Of a stretch of DNA of 64,000 nucleotides, positions 45,024 through 56,222 are shown piece by piece. The position numbers were made by a program, and so were the translations under genes. The stretch is from contig JAYWVB010000022.1 in NCBI GenBank assembly GCA_039881045.1, forward strand, positions 310,001 to 374,000. Direction: 5' to 3'. The stretch's first letter is position 1; each line of letters opens with the position of its first letter. The DNA comes from Chaetomium olivaceum (taxonomy: Eukaryota > Ascomycota > Sordariomycetes > Sordariales > Chaetomiaceae). The notes beneath the pieces are model-generated. The model was not told the origin of the DNA. It saw only the letters and a list, made by a program, of their open reading frames with translations, and did no database searches.

Positions 45024-46310
45024 AGTTGTGATACTGTCGTAGACGGGGTTTAACAAACAACCTGTCATCTACTCGTGCATGACCCTTGGTCTGCCGCACA
45101 CCAAGTGTATATTCCACCATTATTGTACATACATAGCCAGCGATGCCGTTGATTCCCGACCCTCCGGCCGGTCAACAACATTCGATATTCTTTTCCGTCC
45201 GTTTTCCTCCACCGAATGAGGCAGCCTAACGGCACATGGCTGACCGCAATTCCGGGAAGCGGATGGCTTGCGCTTGCGGTCCGGTCCGTAACGTGGGTTA
45301 CTCAGCAAGCGGCGTCTCGTGCACTCTGTTCATGATCTCACTGCCCACCGCTAAAGCGTTCCATTGGACGAGTTGCGAAGATTACACGAATGAGGGTCTC
45401 TCCCTCTGCGCCGCATGCCCCAATCGTGCCCGAGCCAATCCCCTTGCTCAACTGCAGCGTCGGCTTACCCCCCTGTTTGTCTAGCCGGCTAAAACTAGCT
45501 GCAGGCGGAGCCCCTGGTTCTCCAGCTCGCTCCCTCAGCCCTATGGTAGGGCTCACTAGGAGCGCCGAGGCATGCTGCCTCCGCACCCTGTTACCTACCT
45601 AGCCTTGTTTTGGCAGACTTCCCCTGGAGCTCATTTGAAATCCCCATTCAGCTCTTCGTCCTGAAGATGGCTGTTCCACACCCAAATCCATCTCCTGCGC
45701 TTTCGCTATGCAGTCATGGCGGGGCCATGCTCAAAATCTCCCCTAAAATACTAGGACGGCACTCACCCTCGGTAGCATGGGAGAACCGTAGCTCGAAAGT
45801 CGGTAGACGTCACCACTGGCCCTGGTCCGGCGGTTATCATGCCGCACTCCTCCATAGTATAAGCACGAGGCCTCAGCTAGGTAGCTAGGGGCTGCCAACG
45901 TAATACTGCATTGTTTTGCCGCTTTATGGAAGACCTCATCTACTATGTGAAGATAGGCCGCGTTGTTTGGCTCCCGGATCCAGCAAAGATCTCGATGGTT
46001 ACGGAGAACGCTTGTGGGTTTTGATCATATTTCTTACTGGGCGTGGCCCATTAACTCTCACTTGCTTGGCAGACCTGGTCCGATTCCAAGGTCATTCCAT
46101 ATGGTGACCGCTAGGATCGTCAGCAACCACTCCTCAACGAAATCACCGCCGGCCAGGATTAACTGCAACCCCTATTGCATGGTCCTCGGGCTTGTATCGG
46201 CTCCTGCTCGGATACAAAGACCGCTTGTTTCCCAAACCCACTCCCACGTCAACCATCACTAGACACTCCAGCTCGAAAACCTCTGTTCAACTCCCTCAAC
46301 TTAATACATC
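45024..46310. other. gene-free interval
   Basis: 1.3 kb between a 3' end and the transcription-factor gene. It contains CCTACCTAG and CTAGGTAGCTAGG words (about 45592-45605 and 45875-45890). Open frames are short and without domains. Confidence 0.4.
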
Positions 46311-49022
46311 ATGGGTAAGGACGTCCGCTTGTCTCTAGAAAAGCCCTTCCCCTTGTCTTTGGATGCCCAGCTTGTCCGCCAGTGGACCGTCAACCGAACT
46401 TGCCACATCAGGAGATAACTTGCGAGACCACATCACTAATCGAGACACAAAGTGGGTGTTCCGGGCAAATACAAAGGCTGCGAGAGTAAGTCATGCTCCT
46501 CACAAAACCTACCATCTCTACCTCCTAGGTTAATAAACTGACTTCTCCTACCAGCCTGCCGTCTGCGTCGAGTAAAGGTACGTCAAACCGTGATACACAA
46601 ACCCCAACGACCAGCGCCACAAACAACTTGGCCCAGGCCATAACAACTCACACCGCTACTCTCTTCCAGTGCGACAACCAGCGGCCCTACTGCCGAAAAT
46701 GCTTGGTACGTGTCCAAGCCGGCCCCCTTTTCTCCCCCCAATTCCGAGCCGCCCTCAGCAGCTTCCGGCAGCTTCCGGCAGCTTCCGGCACCTCCGAGGC
46801 GCCTTGTACCTCACCAGCCCAACCAAGAAGCGCGCTCCCGCTTAAGCCCCCAAACCCGTCTCCCACCCAAAAAGAATAGACCACAACCCCTTCCACCTCC
46901 CCACCTCCACCCCCTCCACCCCTTCCACCTCCCCACCTCCACCCCCTCCACCCCCTCCCCTCCCTTCCCTTCCTCTCCCGGCACTCCCGCTAACATCACC
47001 GACGAAAAATACAGGACGGCGGCCGCACCTGCGCCGGCTACGAGCGTGAAACCGTCTTCATCATCGGCACCGTCGAGGACCAGGGCCGCTGCTCGTCCCA
47101 CCCGCCGCGCGTTGTGAAACCGAAGAGGTCGCCCGCGGCGTCGTTGGCGTCGGCGTCGAGGAAGGCTTCCCCTGTCCCTGTCCCTGCTGCTGCGCAGAGG
47201 GGGGTGGAGAGAGATGATGGGGTGACGGGAGCATCGGGGTCGAGATCGGGGTCGGGATCAGCGTCGGGGTTGGGTTTGGGTTTGAGACTGGGGCCAGGGA
47301 TGGTTCTCCCTGTGCCTGAGGGTGAGCCTAGGCCGGCGTGGGAGGATGTGGTCGAGGCGGTGGTTCGTGGGAAGGGGGGGAGGTATAGGTTGAGGGTGGA
47401 GGGGTTGAGGGCGGATTTGGATGGGGTGGTTAGGGGGCGCGGGGATGGAGATGGGGGGGTGTTTGTCTCGCTACCGGGTTATGAGGCGCTGGATGTTCAG
47501 CCGGGGATGGGGGACGAGGAGTTTCGTCTAGCGGCGCAGTGCTTGGTAAATCTTGGGACGCCGGATGAGGGGATGTTAGGGGGTGGGCGGATGGCGACGG
47601 ATGGAACTTGTTTGTTTCTTTACGAGGTGTGTACTGGAGACAGTGCTGGTGGCAGTGGTTATTTACCCCTGACTGACGAGAGCAGCACAACACGTCTTCG
47701 TACTTCAGCAACCAGCCGCCCTGGAAAGACCCGTCGATACAAAACAACAACGTCCGCCGGCTCGGGCCAGAACACTTCCGCGCTTTCCCCGCCCATCACT
47801 TCTTTGTGCGGATCTACCGGCCTAATGCTGTTTGTGCTCCTCCGATTACCCCTTTCCCATTTCTCTCCCTCCTTAGGTACATACTTACACTCCCTAAAAT
47901 CAGATCATGACCGCCCTCGTCAACCGCACCCCGACATTCCTCGCCGAACCACAGTGGCTATCGACGCCGTTCGAAGCCCATCCCAAGTCCGCGCTCGATC
48001 GGCTCTTCGACAGTCTCGCTCTGCTGCCCTCACTTCTCGCCCGCGCCGACCGTGTCCTAGCGCAGGAACACACCATCACCCGCCGCTTGATGGCACAAGA
48101 CTTGCTCAACAACTGCCTAGACCTGGAAGTAGAACTCGGGAGATGGTACACCAACCTCCAAATCCCCTCAACATCTGGAGTTCCTCAGCCTCTATTCTGG
48201 CTCTCCAACCAGCCCTCAACAGCACCGCACCCCTACCACCTCCCCAACCCACTCTCCTTCCGCGACGTCCACACCGCCCTAGCATTATCCCACTACTGGA
48301 CCGCGCTCGTCCTCTTCTACCCCACAATCTGGCGCCTCTATTTCGCCGCCGTCATCGACCCCGTCACAGCCTACGACACCACCACCACCACCACCACCAC
48401 CACCACCACCACGAGCAACACCGCCGCCGCCAGCACAACCACAACCGGCTTCCCAAGCCCACCCACCACCCATCACCACCACCACCCACACCCACACCCA
48501 CATCCACATCCGCATCCCCACTCCCAACAACACCACAGCCACCTCCTCGAACCCGCCGACCTCCCCCTCCCCACCCGCCTACAAACGCTCGACCCCATGC
48601 GGTACTCGCTGCCGCGGGTGCGTGATGCCGCGGCCGACGTGTGCCGCGCGCTCGACTTCTTACTATTACCAGCAGCCCCATCGTCGTGTGCGCAGCCCGA
48701 CCTGCTGTGGCACGCGCTCTTTGTGGTGGGGCGGTTCTTTGGTGAGCTGGGCGGTGTTGGCGTCGGGGTGGGGGTTGGTGTTGGTGTTGGTGTTGGGTTG
48801 CCGATGCAGGCTGGGATTGGGAGTCATATGGGTGGTGGTGGTGGTGGCGGGATTGGATTGGAGATGGGGTTGGGGATGGGTGCAGTTGGGGTGCCCGGTG
48901 TTGGGGATGGGGGTGTCGAGTTGGTGTGGTGCGAAGGGTTTAGGGAGAGGTTGGTGGCGAGAGGGAGGGAGATGGGGGAAGGTGTGGTTGGGAGGATGTG
49001 GGTTGATTTGGCTGCTTTTTGA
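46311..49022 (+). CDS. Zn2Cys6 (Gal4-type) transcription factor
   Basis: A fungal zinc-cluster regulator. Seven exons join in one frame: 46311-46314, 46453-46485, 46555-46577, 46670-46705, 47015-47626, 47686-47829 and 47904-49022 (656 residues). Split over exons 2-5, the DNA-binding motif is C-X2-C-X6-C-X6-C-X2-C-X6-C with CETCRLRRVKC, CRKC and TCAGYE. A GKYKGC lead-in precedes it. The long C-terminal part has the helical middle region of fungal regulators (SSYFSNQPPWKD, EHFRAFPAHHFF, ALDRLFDSLALLPSLLARAD, ALSHYWTALVLFYPTIWRLY). It carries homopolymeric threonine, histidine-proline and valine-glycine tracts. The first coding exon is four bases. Intron 4 is 309 nt and contains perfect tandem repeats. 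I cannot name the pathway, and no adjacent metabolic cluster suggests a target. Confidence 0.88.
46761..46790. repeat. 10-bp tandem repeat, three units, in intron 4 of the Zn2Cys6 gene
   Basis: gcttccggca is repeated three times without change, inside an intron. It is non-coding in the spliced model. Confidence 0.9.
46887..46950. repeat. 32-bp perfect tandem duplication in intron 4 of the Zn2Cys6 gene
   Basis: Two identical 32-bp C-rich units beginning ccccttccacctccccacct lie side by side. The block is a long pyrimidine tract upstream of the acceptor and may affect splicing. Confidence 0.85.
48376..48540. repeat. coding (acc)n microsatellite and histidine-proline repeat
   Basis: An (acc)n run of about 12 units (48376-48412) encodes polythreonine. 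It is followed by a cac/ccacac-rich tract coding HHHHHPHPHPHPHPHPH. It lies in the last exon of the Zn2Cys6 gene and is in frame. Confidence 0.85.
48751..48800. repeat. coding ggtgttg-type repeat (valine-glycine tract)
   Basis: Imperfect ggtgttg/ggtggg repeats encode alternating glycine and valine in the last exon of the Zn2Cys6 gene. Confidence 0.8.
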
Positions 49023-49314
49023 AAGGGGGTGTGTTGATAGGTTGGTTGATGTTTTGTTTCGATGCCGGCGGGTCTGGCGGTTTTGTGTTATTGTCAATTT
49101 TGAGTAGCGAGGGATATTTGCGGATAGGAGCATTGTAGGACTGACTTGGTGACGGTAGGTGGGAGGGCTGATGTTAAATTATATATTTCTCCCCGTCATC
49201 GTTGATATCACACTACGGCTGAGACCATGGCTTAGTTGCGATTTCCGTTCGTTCGCCGAGATAATGGGTATAAATCCTGTCCCCACATATCTATCTCCCA
49301 ACAGCCTTACCCGA

Positions 49315-50488
49315 TCAATTACTCCGTATGGTGCTTTCACCCCGTGTTGGTGTTTGTGAACCGGGTTTCCTTTCGGGTGGACCTGGGCGTGGACGTCCCC
49401 CGTAGAGACCAGGTCGTGTTGGCCTGCGTGGAGCCTGGGTCTTCCTAGGGGGGCGGCGTCGGAAGGTGACATAGCCTTGCTGCCCTGGTTCTGGATCTCG
49501 TCCCAGTAACAAAAGTGCTGAGTCCTGGCCATATAATCGTTGGTTCCAGCCGTAGCTGCGTGGAGGAACAATATCCGACAGGTCCACCAGCATGCCGTTC
49601 TTCCAGTTCTTTTCCAGCGGGGAGAGGGTGAAACCGAACCCAGCTAGCCAAAAGAAATCCATCGACTCCTGCACGGCAGCCACATCATTCTCGCCCTCCT
49701 CGACATACTCGTACACGATAGCCGTGTATTCTTTGCCGGGCTGGATAGAGCGTTCCACCTTGCCAACCTTGATAGCGGGCGGCTTCAGTTTCCAGGGCAA
49801 TCTACTAAACACGCTGCTATCGAGGGTCAGCCAGCCGTAGCATTTCTTCATGCGCTGCACTGTCGTTATCTGCCGGTAGCCGGGCCCCGGCTCTTGTTGA
49901 GCTGTTGACTGCTGGCTCACCCGGGCCTCATCGGAGAAGGCGGCTTGGTTGTCCAACGCGTCGTTCCAGGTTATCGGGTTCGCGTTGATTAAGATGGGAC
50001 ACGAGGCTGCCGCAGCTTGTTCCACGGCCGTCTCCATCATTTGTAGGAGGGCGGCAACCTGGCATTCTCGCTGCGGAGCGTAGTAGTTATTAAACTCGGG
50101 CGGCCCATAATCCCAAAACTAGCGACAGCAGAAAGGCCCTCATAAGTAAAGATGACCTCTTTCGTTGTTGTAGAGACCCGGACCCGGATGGGGGATGATA
50201 ACCTACCACCTTGAGGACGAAAGGCCCTGCGTCTCCAAACCAGACTTTCCAGACGCACCCATCCAGCCCTTCACCCAGCCGAGGACCCCAAACAAGGCGG
50301 CCCACATCCAAAGGGCAACGTCGGAGCCGGGGCTGCTCGAAGTCGGCGGCGGTGCAGCCTGGGGGGCCGTCCACTAACGCGTCGTCGCGGAATGGTGTCT
50401 GTGCCGCGTCGATCCATGGCTTCCTGGCTCGCATACTTGCTTCATGGCGACGGCGCATCTCTGCACCGCCATCGTAGACTCTTGCCAT
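49315..50488 (-). CDS. Fta2-like kinetochore (Sim4/CCAN) protein with a kinase-like N-lobe
   Basis: Two exons, 50207-50488 and 49315-50118 around an 88-nt intron, give 361 residues in one frame. The start MARVYDGGAEMRRRHEASMR is followed by a region resembling a kinase glycine loop and lysine strand, LGEGLDGCVWKVWFG and PFVLKV. It continues across the intron as FWDYGPPEFNNYYAPQREC and VAALLQMM. The second part has RMKKCYGWLTLDSSVF, KEYTAIVYEYVEEGE and MLVDLSDIVPPRSYGW. This order matches the Sim4-complex Fta2 family, a degenerate kinase-like group. No catalytic aspartate triad is visible, so enzyme activity is unlikely. The last 60 residues are arginine/proline-rich. A general kinase-like protein unrelated to kinetochores is the alternative. 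Confidence 0.6.
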
Positions 50489-50972
50489 TTTTTTAATTTT
50501 TATTTGGCTGCGGTTGGTGTGTGAGCGGGATGGATGGGAAGCGGAATCGAGGGAGCGAACAGTGTGATGAGGGTGGTAGGTGCACGTATGTACATGTATC
50601 AGTTACATGTTACCTAGTTGGTAGTGCAGTCGCTGCGGTCCTAGGCTAACAACAATCGGTGTTGTTCCCAACGGTTCACTTTGCGTGTTTGCTGCGCAGC
50701 GTAGCGGTTGTCCGCCTGGTTTGGGACTGAGAGACCCCTGCCAGAAATGCCAGAATTTCGAAGTACTTGATGACGATCAAGCAAGCAGTTATTGGCAGTC
50801 AGCCTCGCTTGCCTCGAAGGTTTCTAATTCGCCTCGAGGTTTTTGAAGCTTCCATCAATTATTTGTGCCTTGACTTGTGGAGTTTTGGGGCCATGGAGGA
50901 AAAGGTTGCCTGTAAAGAAGGCCGCATTCAGTTATAATGTAGGTGGTTAAGTTTCAAAACAGTTGGAGGGAG
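50489..50972. other. gene-free interval
   Basis: Promoter side of the Fta2-like gene. It carries tacatgtat/ttacatgtt words near 50586-50612. No gene is seen. Confidence 0.35.
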
Positions 50973-51509
50973 TCAAAGATAATCACTGCACATGCCACTC
51001 ATGTCGCCCACCCCAATGCCGCTGTAGCCCCTCGTGTCAATCTTTTCCGGTTGCCACTTGGAGTCGAGTTTGGTGTCACAGGGGAGCAAGTTTCTGTAGC
51101 CCCCGTCCCGGTCGAGGTGGTGTCCTGACACCAGTGACCAGTCGGGCCTGTACAAGTTCTCGTCCGGGCATCTAGTTCCGCGGCCATAATGGCAGGCCCC
51201 GGCTTGCTCCTTCAAGGCGTAGTTGACCACGGGGGTGACGAACCTCCGTAGAAGGTCCTCAAAACTCTCCTCACTGTGGATTCTCAGATCGTTGGAGAGA
51301 GGCCTCGGTTCACGCTCGCCGCGGTATTCTTGGTTGAGTTCTCTCCGAAAGATCCGAGTGAGAGTGGCGTAATTAAAGTTAGCCCACGGTTGCCAGCCGT
51401 TGGGAGTAACTGGCGTGTTGGAGTCAGTATTCGGGCCCGGGAAAGTTAATGCGGCATCTACTCCGACATTCGGCGTAGTGAGCGCGTCGAGGAGGTTCAC
51501 CATCGTCAC
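50973..51509 (-). pseudogene. orphan gene fragment, unknown fungal protein
   Basis: An open frame of 178 codons with real protein character: FEDLLRRFVTPVVNYALKEQ, then CHYGRGTRCPDENLYRPDWS and NLLPCDTKLDSKW. These words resemble the middle of a widespread family of fungal kinase-like or uncharacterised proteins, where the sequence would continue for another 100 or more residues. Here it degenerates directly after SKWQP into unrelated sequence and stops. Upstream of 51509 no matching N-terminal exon is evident. I read it as a truncated relic, though a small species-specific gene is possible. Confidence 0.45.
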
Positions 51510-52615
51510 GGGAGCCGACCTCTAATTCTACTTTGGGAGCACGATGACTGCCTGGGAAGGAACTGGGTAGAAGGTGGGAACCTGAGAGCCCAAGGCTAGG
51601 GCGAGAGGTGCGAGGACAAGAAGAGAGGCCCGGTAAATTGTAGCAACCTACCGTCCCAGAATCTACGGGCTCTTTATAAACATATTCTGTCAAGCTCACA
51701 CCACACCCGCCAGTTACTCCCTTCGTTAGCCTGTTATATAGCGACGCGGCAATCCATAGGCCGCAAACCACCGTCGACACTACCCATCGAGCGAGGCGGA
51801 CGACGAACGGCCCATGTGAAAGTCCTCATTCACGACAGCAGGCTTTCACTGTGAAGCTAGTCACCGAGGTCGACGGCGAATGAATGGCGATTGCCCACCC
51901 CCATCATGAGGCCCAGCGGAGCCCAAGGCAATCTCGAGAGCAGGTCAGCCTTCTCAGAACGCCTGCCACGTCGACACTTGCCTTAGAGGCAGTAGCAATA
52001 GCAGCAGCAACAGCATGTGTTGTGTGGTAATGATGGTCGTGCGGGGTCAACAGAGAACCAACAAAAGTGCATTTTGAGAGATGGCTGTGTCGACTGTTGG
52101 TAACCAACACCAACTCGCTAAACGTAAGGCGAGGGCGGGCGAAGCACCTCTTTCGGTATGGCGGGCGGCCATGTTGGGCGGCCATGGCAGCCGAACACCA
52201 CGAGTTTGCCTCACGGTATCGCTAGAGTGAGGAAGAGTTTGGCGAGTCAAGGGCTTGACGGATTGTCTATTTCCTGAACAACGCTCAGCTGAACAAACGA
52301 AACACGTCGGTTTACAGGGCTTACCTGTCCGGTGGACCATGGGGACGAGGCTGGGTTTTGAATAGGAGAACCGAGCGTCAAAATCGGCCGGTTGCGTTCA
52401 GTTAGTTGCGTGTTGTCAAACCCCTGACCGGGACGTCTCATTGGATCAGAGTTTAGTCGAGACCGTCGCGAGGGCTTTAAAAGACAAGGACACTCTGAGG
52501 GCTGCGGGAACCGACCTCTTAACTGGGAGAGCAAAAGCTGCATGTCCTGGTCGTTGATACTATAAACGACACCAAAAGCCAAACAGGCTGATAGACACGT
52601 ACTATTTCATCCCCT
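51510..52615. other. gene-free interval downstream of CDC9
   Basis: 1.1 kb without supported exons. Open frames at 52047-52582 on the minus strand lack domains and probably lie in 3' flank. Confidence 0.4.
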
Positions 52616-55588
52616 TTAATACTCGAAATCATCATCCACCGCCGGCCCCTTGCTCTTGGCCACGCTTTCCTGCTTCCGGTACATCTCTGCCACCTGCCGG
52701 CTGCTGGTCGCCTCATCCGGCTTTTTGTCGTCACGGATCTTGATGAACCTGGGGAACCGTAGACTGATACCCTTCTCGCCTCCCGGGTCAACACCTTCCT
52801 TCATACCCGCCTTGTACCGCGGGCTGAGCGTCAAATCTGCCGTCTTGACCTCCCAAACATACTTTGGCTCGAACCAGACGTCGGGCTGGTGCTGTCCGCC
52901 GGAGCTGTGCGCGTAGAAGGGCTTGGGGCGGTCAATGACGATCTGGGAAAGCGAGCTGTGCAACTCCTCAAGCACCGCCTCGCTAAAGCCCGTGCCGATA
53001 TTGCACACCGTCTCGTATGTGTCGGTAGCCGGGTTGTAACAAGCCAGAAGGAAGGCGCCATAGACTGAGGTGCGTTTGCCCTTGCCGTGGTAGGCGCCGA
53101 GGACGACGAGGTCAAGGGAGTCGCCGATGCCGGAGAGGTAATCTTTCTTGATCTGGATGCTGTTAGTCGGGTTTCACTTATTCATCGATCGCAGTGAGAC
53201 ATACCTTCAGCCAATTCCGACTCCGCTTGCTCGGCTCATATCCACTCTCCTCTCCATCCAGCATCTTGACCATCAACCCTTCGCATGAGGCCTTGACCGA
53301 TTCGTCGAGGAACGTCTGGATATCATCAAGCTCCTGGCCATCCATGGAGGTGGCAAAGGAAAACTCGCCCTCGACGGGCTGGAAGGACTTGTGGAGGAGC
53401 TCGCGACGCTCTCTCAGAGACTTCTCCACGACCGCCTCCCCGTTTAGGTATAGGAGGTCAAAGGCAAACACGCAGACCTTGACCTTGACGTCTTCTACCT
53501 TGACATCCTTCTTCTTCCGCGTCATGAGCTGCTGGAAGGGCAGGACCTTCTTCTCCTGGACGTCCCACGCTACAGACTCGCAATCTAGGACAAAGCTCTT
53601 GGTGTCCTCCTTGACCCAGGTGGGAAGCTTGGCGAGAACGTCGGGGTATTTCTTGGACAGATCTTCTGAGTTTCTCGAAAAGATGGCAGCCACACCCTTG
53701 CCGACCTCCTTGGTGGCGTTCATCGCCGACTGGCTGAGCTCCTCGTTCGTGTCTTTGGCGACGTAATGAATCTGAGCTCTCTCGCCGTCATATTTGTACT
53801 CACATGTGAAGGTCTGGTTTTCGAAGCGGTCGAGGACTTCGGTGATGGCCTTGGTAGGTTTCGCCAACATGGGCTTGAGGGGAACACCAGGCCTCAGCTT
53901 GCAGTGCTCTCTTAGGTTCTGGATGCCGTACTTCACCATCGCGGGGATGATGACATCGTAGCTGGGCAGTTCGCTGGAAAATGTTAGCATGCCCGATCAA
54001 CACTCAGGACTAAGCCACAAACCTGTAAACTGTCTTGAGAATCGACTCCCCCTTCTCAAGATCACCAGTACTCGGCACTCCACCTTTCTGAGTCGCTTCG
54101 TGCGCCACCATGGCCTGTGCGAGTGAAACGATAACTGTCCTCTCGGCCAGTCCAAGCCTCAGCTTCCCTTCCAGGAAGCGGACGATGTACTTGGCTTCGC
54201 TTGGGCCGCCTTTGTCCTTGGTAATGTCTACCTTGCGGTTTCCAGTCGAATCCGCCGCAGATAGGAGCTTCTTGATGCCGTCCACCTTTCTGCCCTGTGC
54301 GCCGTTGCCCGTCACTGTGGCGATATCCATAAGCCCCTTGTGGACGCCCCGTACAGTGAGCGGCTTGGGCTTGAACATGGTGGGCTGTGTTGACCTCGAC
54401 TTGACGGCAACTAAGCCGAGGTCGCCAATCTCCTTCTGGTCCTGCTTGATGACCGCCAAACTACGCCCAGTCGACTCCCCTATCGCCTTCATAATCAGCG
54501 ACTCGCCGATTCCGAGCTCGATACCGGCATAATCGGGGGCGAGCTTGTTAATCATGAGTAAGACGGTCGACAGGAGGTCATCTGGTGTGAGCCTCAAAAC
54601 CTGGCGCAGAAAGAGGGCGCAGTGTGCCATGATCTCGAGCCTCTTGGTGGTAAGCTCCACCAGGGAAAAGGTGGTGCAGAGGGCAGCGTACGGCACCGGC
54701 TCGCCCTGTTTCCAATCCGGATATGGATGCTTGACCTCGGACTTGAGGCTAGCCTGGACCTTTTGGCGCACCTTGGCTGCAACTTCGGGTTTTTCTTCCT
54801 CGTCTTGAGCTTCGTCTTCAATCTCAGAAGACGACTCGGGAGTGTCCTCCTCAGCCTTTGCCGATGCTGTCTCGATGTCCTTCTTTCGCGGCGATTTCGG
54901 CTTTGGGGAAGCGGGCTTTTTGCGTGGCGACTTCGGTTCTGGGGAAGCAGCCTTTTTGGACTCCTTAGGCTCCGGTGTTGATGCGTCCTCCATGGCTTCG
55001 TCCTCATCGTCCTCAACGACCTTTCTTCCCCTTCTTGGCCGTTTGCTGGCAGGGGCTACTACCTCGGCATCTTCCTCCTCAACAGCCGCCTTTTTGGTCT
55101 TCTTCGCAGGCGCAGACGATTTCGTAGCCCGTCCTCTCTTCTTGCTCGTCTCTGTGTTCCAACCGTGTCAGCCAACCCCCAAACCCATCCCGCATCCCTT
55201 GGCAACAGCATACCTTTGTCCGATTCAGACTTCTCAACTTCTTCCTCCACCTCCACCTCCTTTTTTACCTCCTCCTCCTCCTCCTCCTCCTCCTTCGCAG
55301 CGGCCTCTTTGGCAGTCTTCTTGGCATTATCGCTCGCCTTCGTTGTGAAACTCAATTTCGTCTGTTGAGTCGGTGCGGGCTTCCCCTTGGCCCCGTTCGC
55401 TTGGCCAAAGAACTTACTACAACCCATGTCAGCCCAGTCTCTCCCCAAAACCCAATTAAGAAAAATCAAGAATAACGCAGCCCTCGTCGGCAGGTAATCA
55501 CCAAAAAAGCTTCCTCTTTCGTAATCACCCACCCCAAAGTAGTCTGCCCACTCTTCACGTACCCCAGCGTAGCCTGTTTTGGCGCCAT
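52616..55588 (-). CDS. CDC9: DNA ligase I (Cdc9)
   Basis: ATP-dependent ligase that seals Okazaki fragments and repair nicks. Five exons (55533-55588, 55214-55416, 54023-55151, 53205-53973 and 52616-53152) give 897 residues in one frame. The N-terminus carries a PCNA-binding box QTTLGKFF, whose codons are split by intron 1, then an acidic glutamate run and basic SPRKK repeats typical of nuclear ligases. The adenylation domain shows the active-site lysine motif CEYKYDGERAQIH, then FVLDCESVAWD, VFAFDLLYLNGE and EGLMVKMLDG. The OB-fold begins WLKIKKDYLSGIGDSLDLVV. The C-terminus PAVDDDFEY follows a RFPRFIKIRDDK motif. Introns are 116, 62, 49 and 52 nt. Alternative ligases (Lig4) lack the PIP box and this tail. 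Confidence 0.95.
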
Positions 55589-56207
55589 CCTAGCTTCACT
55601 AATTCCTCCCAAGGTGTTAAGTGCGCGTATCACGTTCAAAGGTAGCGACCACACACGGCGGCGAGCGGGGTCGTTGGCTAGAGGTCCACTCCCGCGGGAG
55701 GAGCAGAAGCGATCACTGGTCGCGAAGCTCCGAGCGCTTGCGTATCCTGGGGAAGGGAGGAGGTGGGTGATGGAGAATCGCGAAGCCAGGTTTGCGTGGC
55801 GGGATGAGATGGTGGTTGCGAACAATCGATGGGGGAAAGACGGAGCCCTTCCTGTTCTTGAGAGTTTTATATGCGGAGTTGTAGGTCGGAACCCCAAGGA
55901 CGGATAGAAAAGAAAACTAGAAGGAGGGCGGTGCAAGACGGCTCGATCAGGCAGAGCGCCAGGTAAGGGCAGGCGCAATTGGCATCGTAATCCAGGCATT
56001 GGCTGCAATGAATTGGGCGACTCAATTGAGTGACGTGACGCGCTCAGACGCGACTTTTGGCGAAGGCAGCAGCCGGAATTGACAGGGGTCGCGTAAAGTG
56101 GCCTCGGTCACATGAGCTGGTTAGGCTCCATAGCGCCTTGATAAAACCGCCCGGACCAGCATGGCCGACATATTTTCATGTACGGAATAACAGTACAGAT
56201 ACGAATG
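55589..56207. promoter_or_regulatory. CDC9 promoter region
   Basis: 619 bp upstream of CDC9, up to the LINE target-site duplication. It includes gacgtgacgcgct near 56031-56044, close to the MluI-cell-cycle-box core (ACGCGT) known for yeast replication genes but not identical. I would not claim it as functional. Confidence 0.35.
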
Positions 56208-56222
56208 TAGTTACACGGTAAT
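56208..56222. repeat. target-site duplication, left copy
   Basis: tagttacacggtaat, identical to 57412-57426. The pair flanks the LINE fragment. Confidence 0.9.

Noticed and set aside
46311..47014. Zinc-cluster region as unrelated short frames
   Set aside because: Four GT-AG introns join the pieces into a perfect six-cysteine motif in one frame.
56031..56044. MluI cell-cycle box upstream of CDC9
   Set aside because: The word is tgacgcgctc, one base off ACGCGT, and a single near-match is not evidence.
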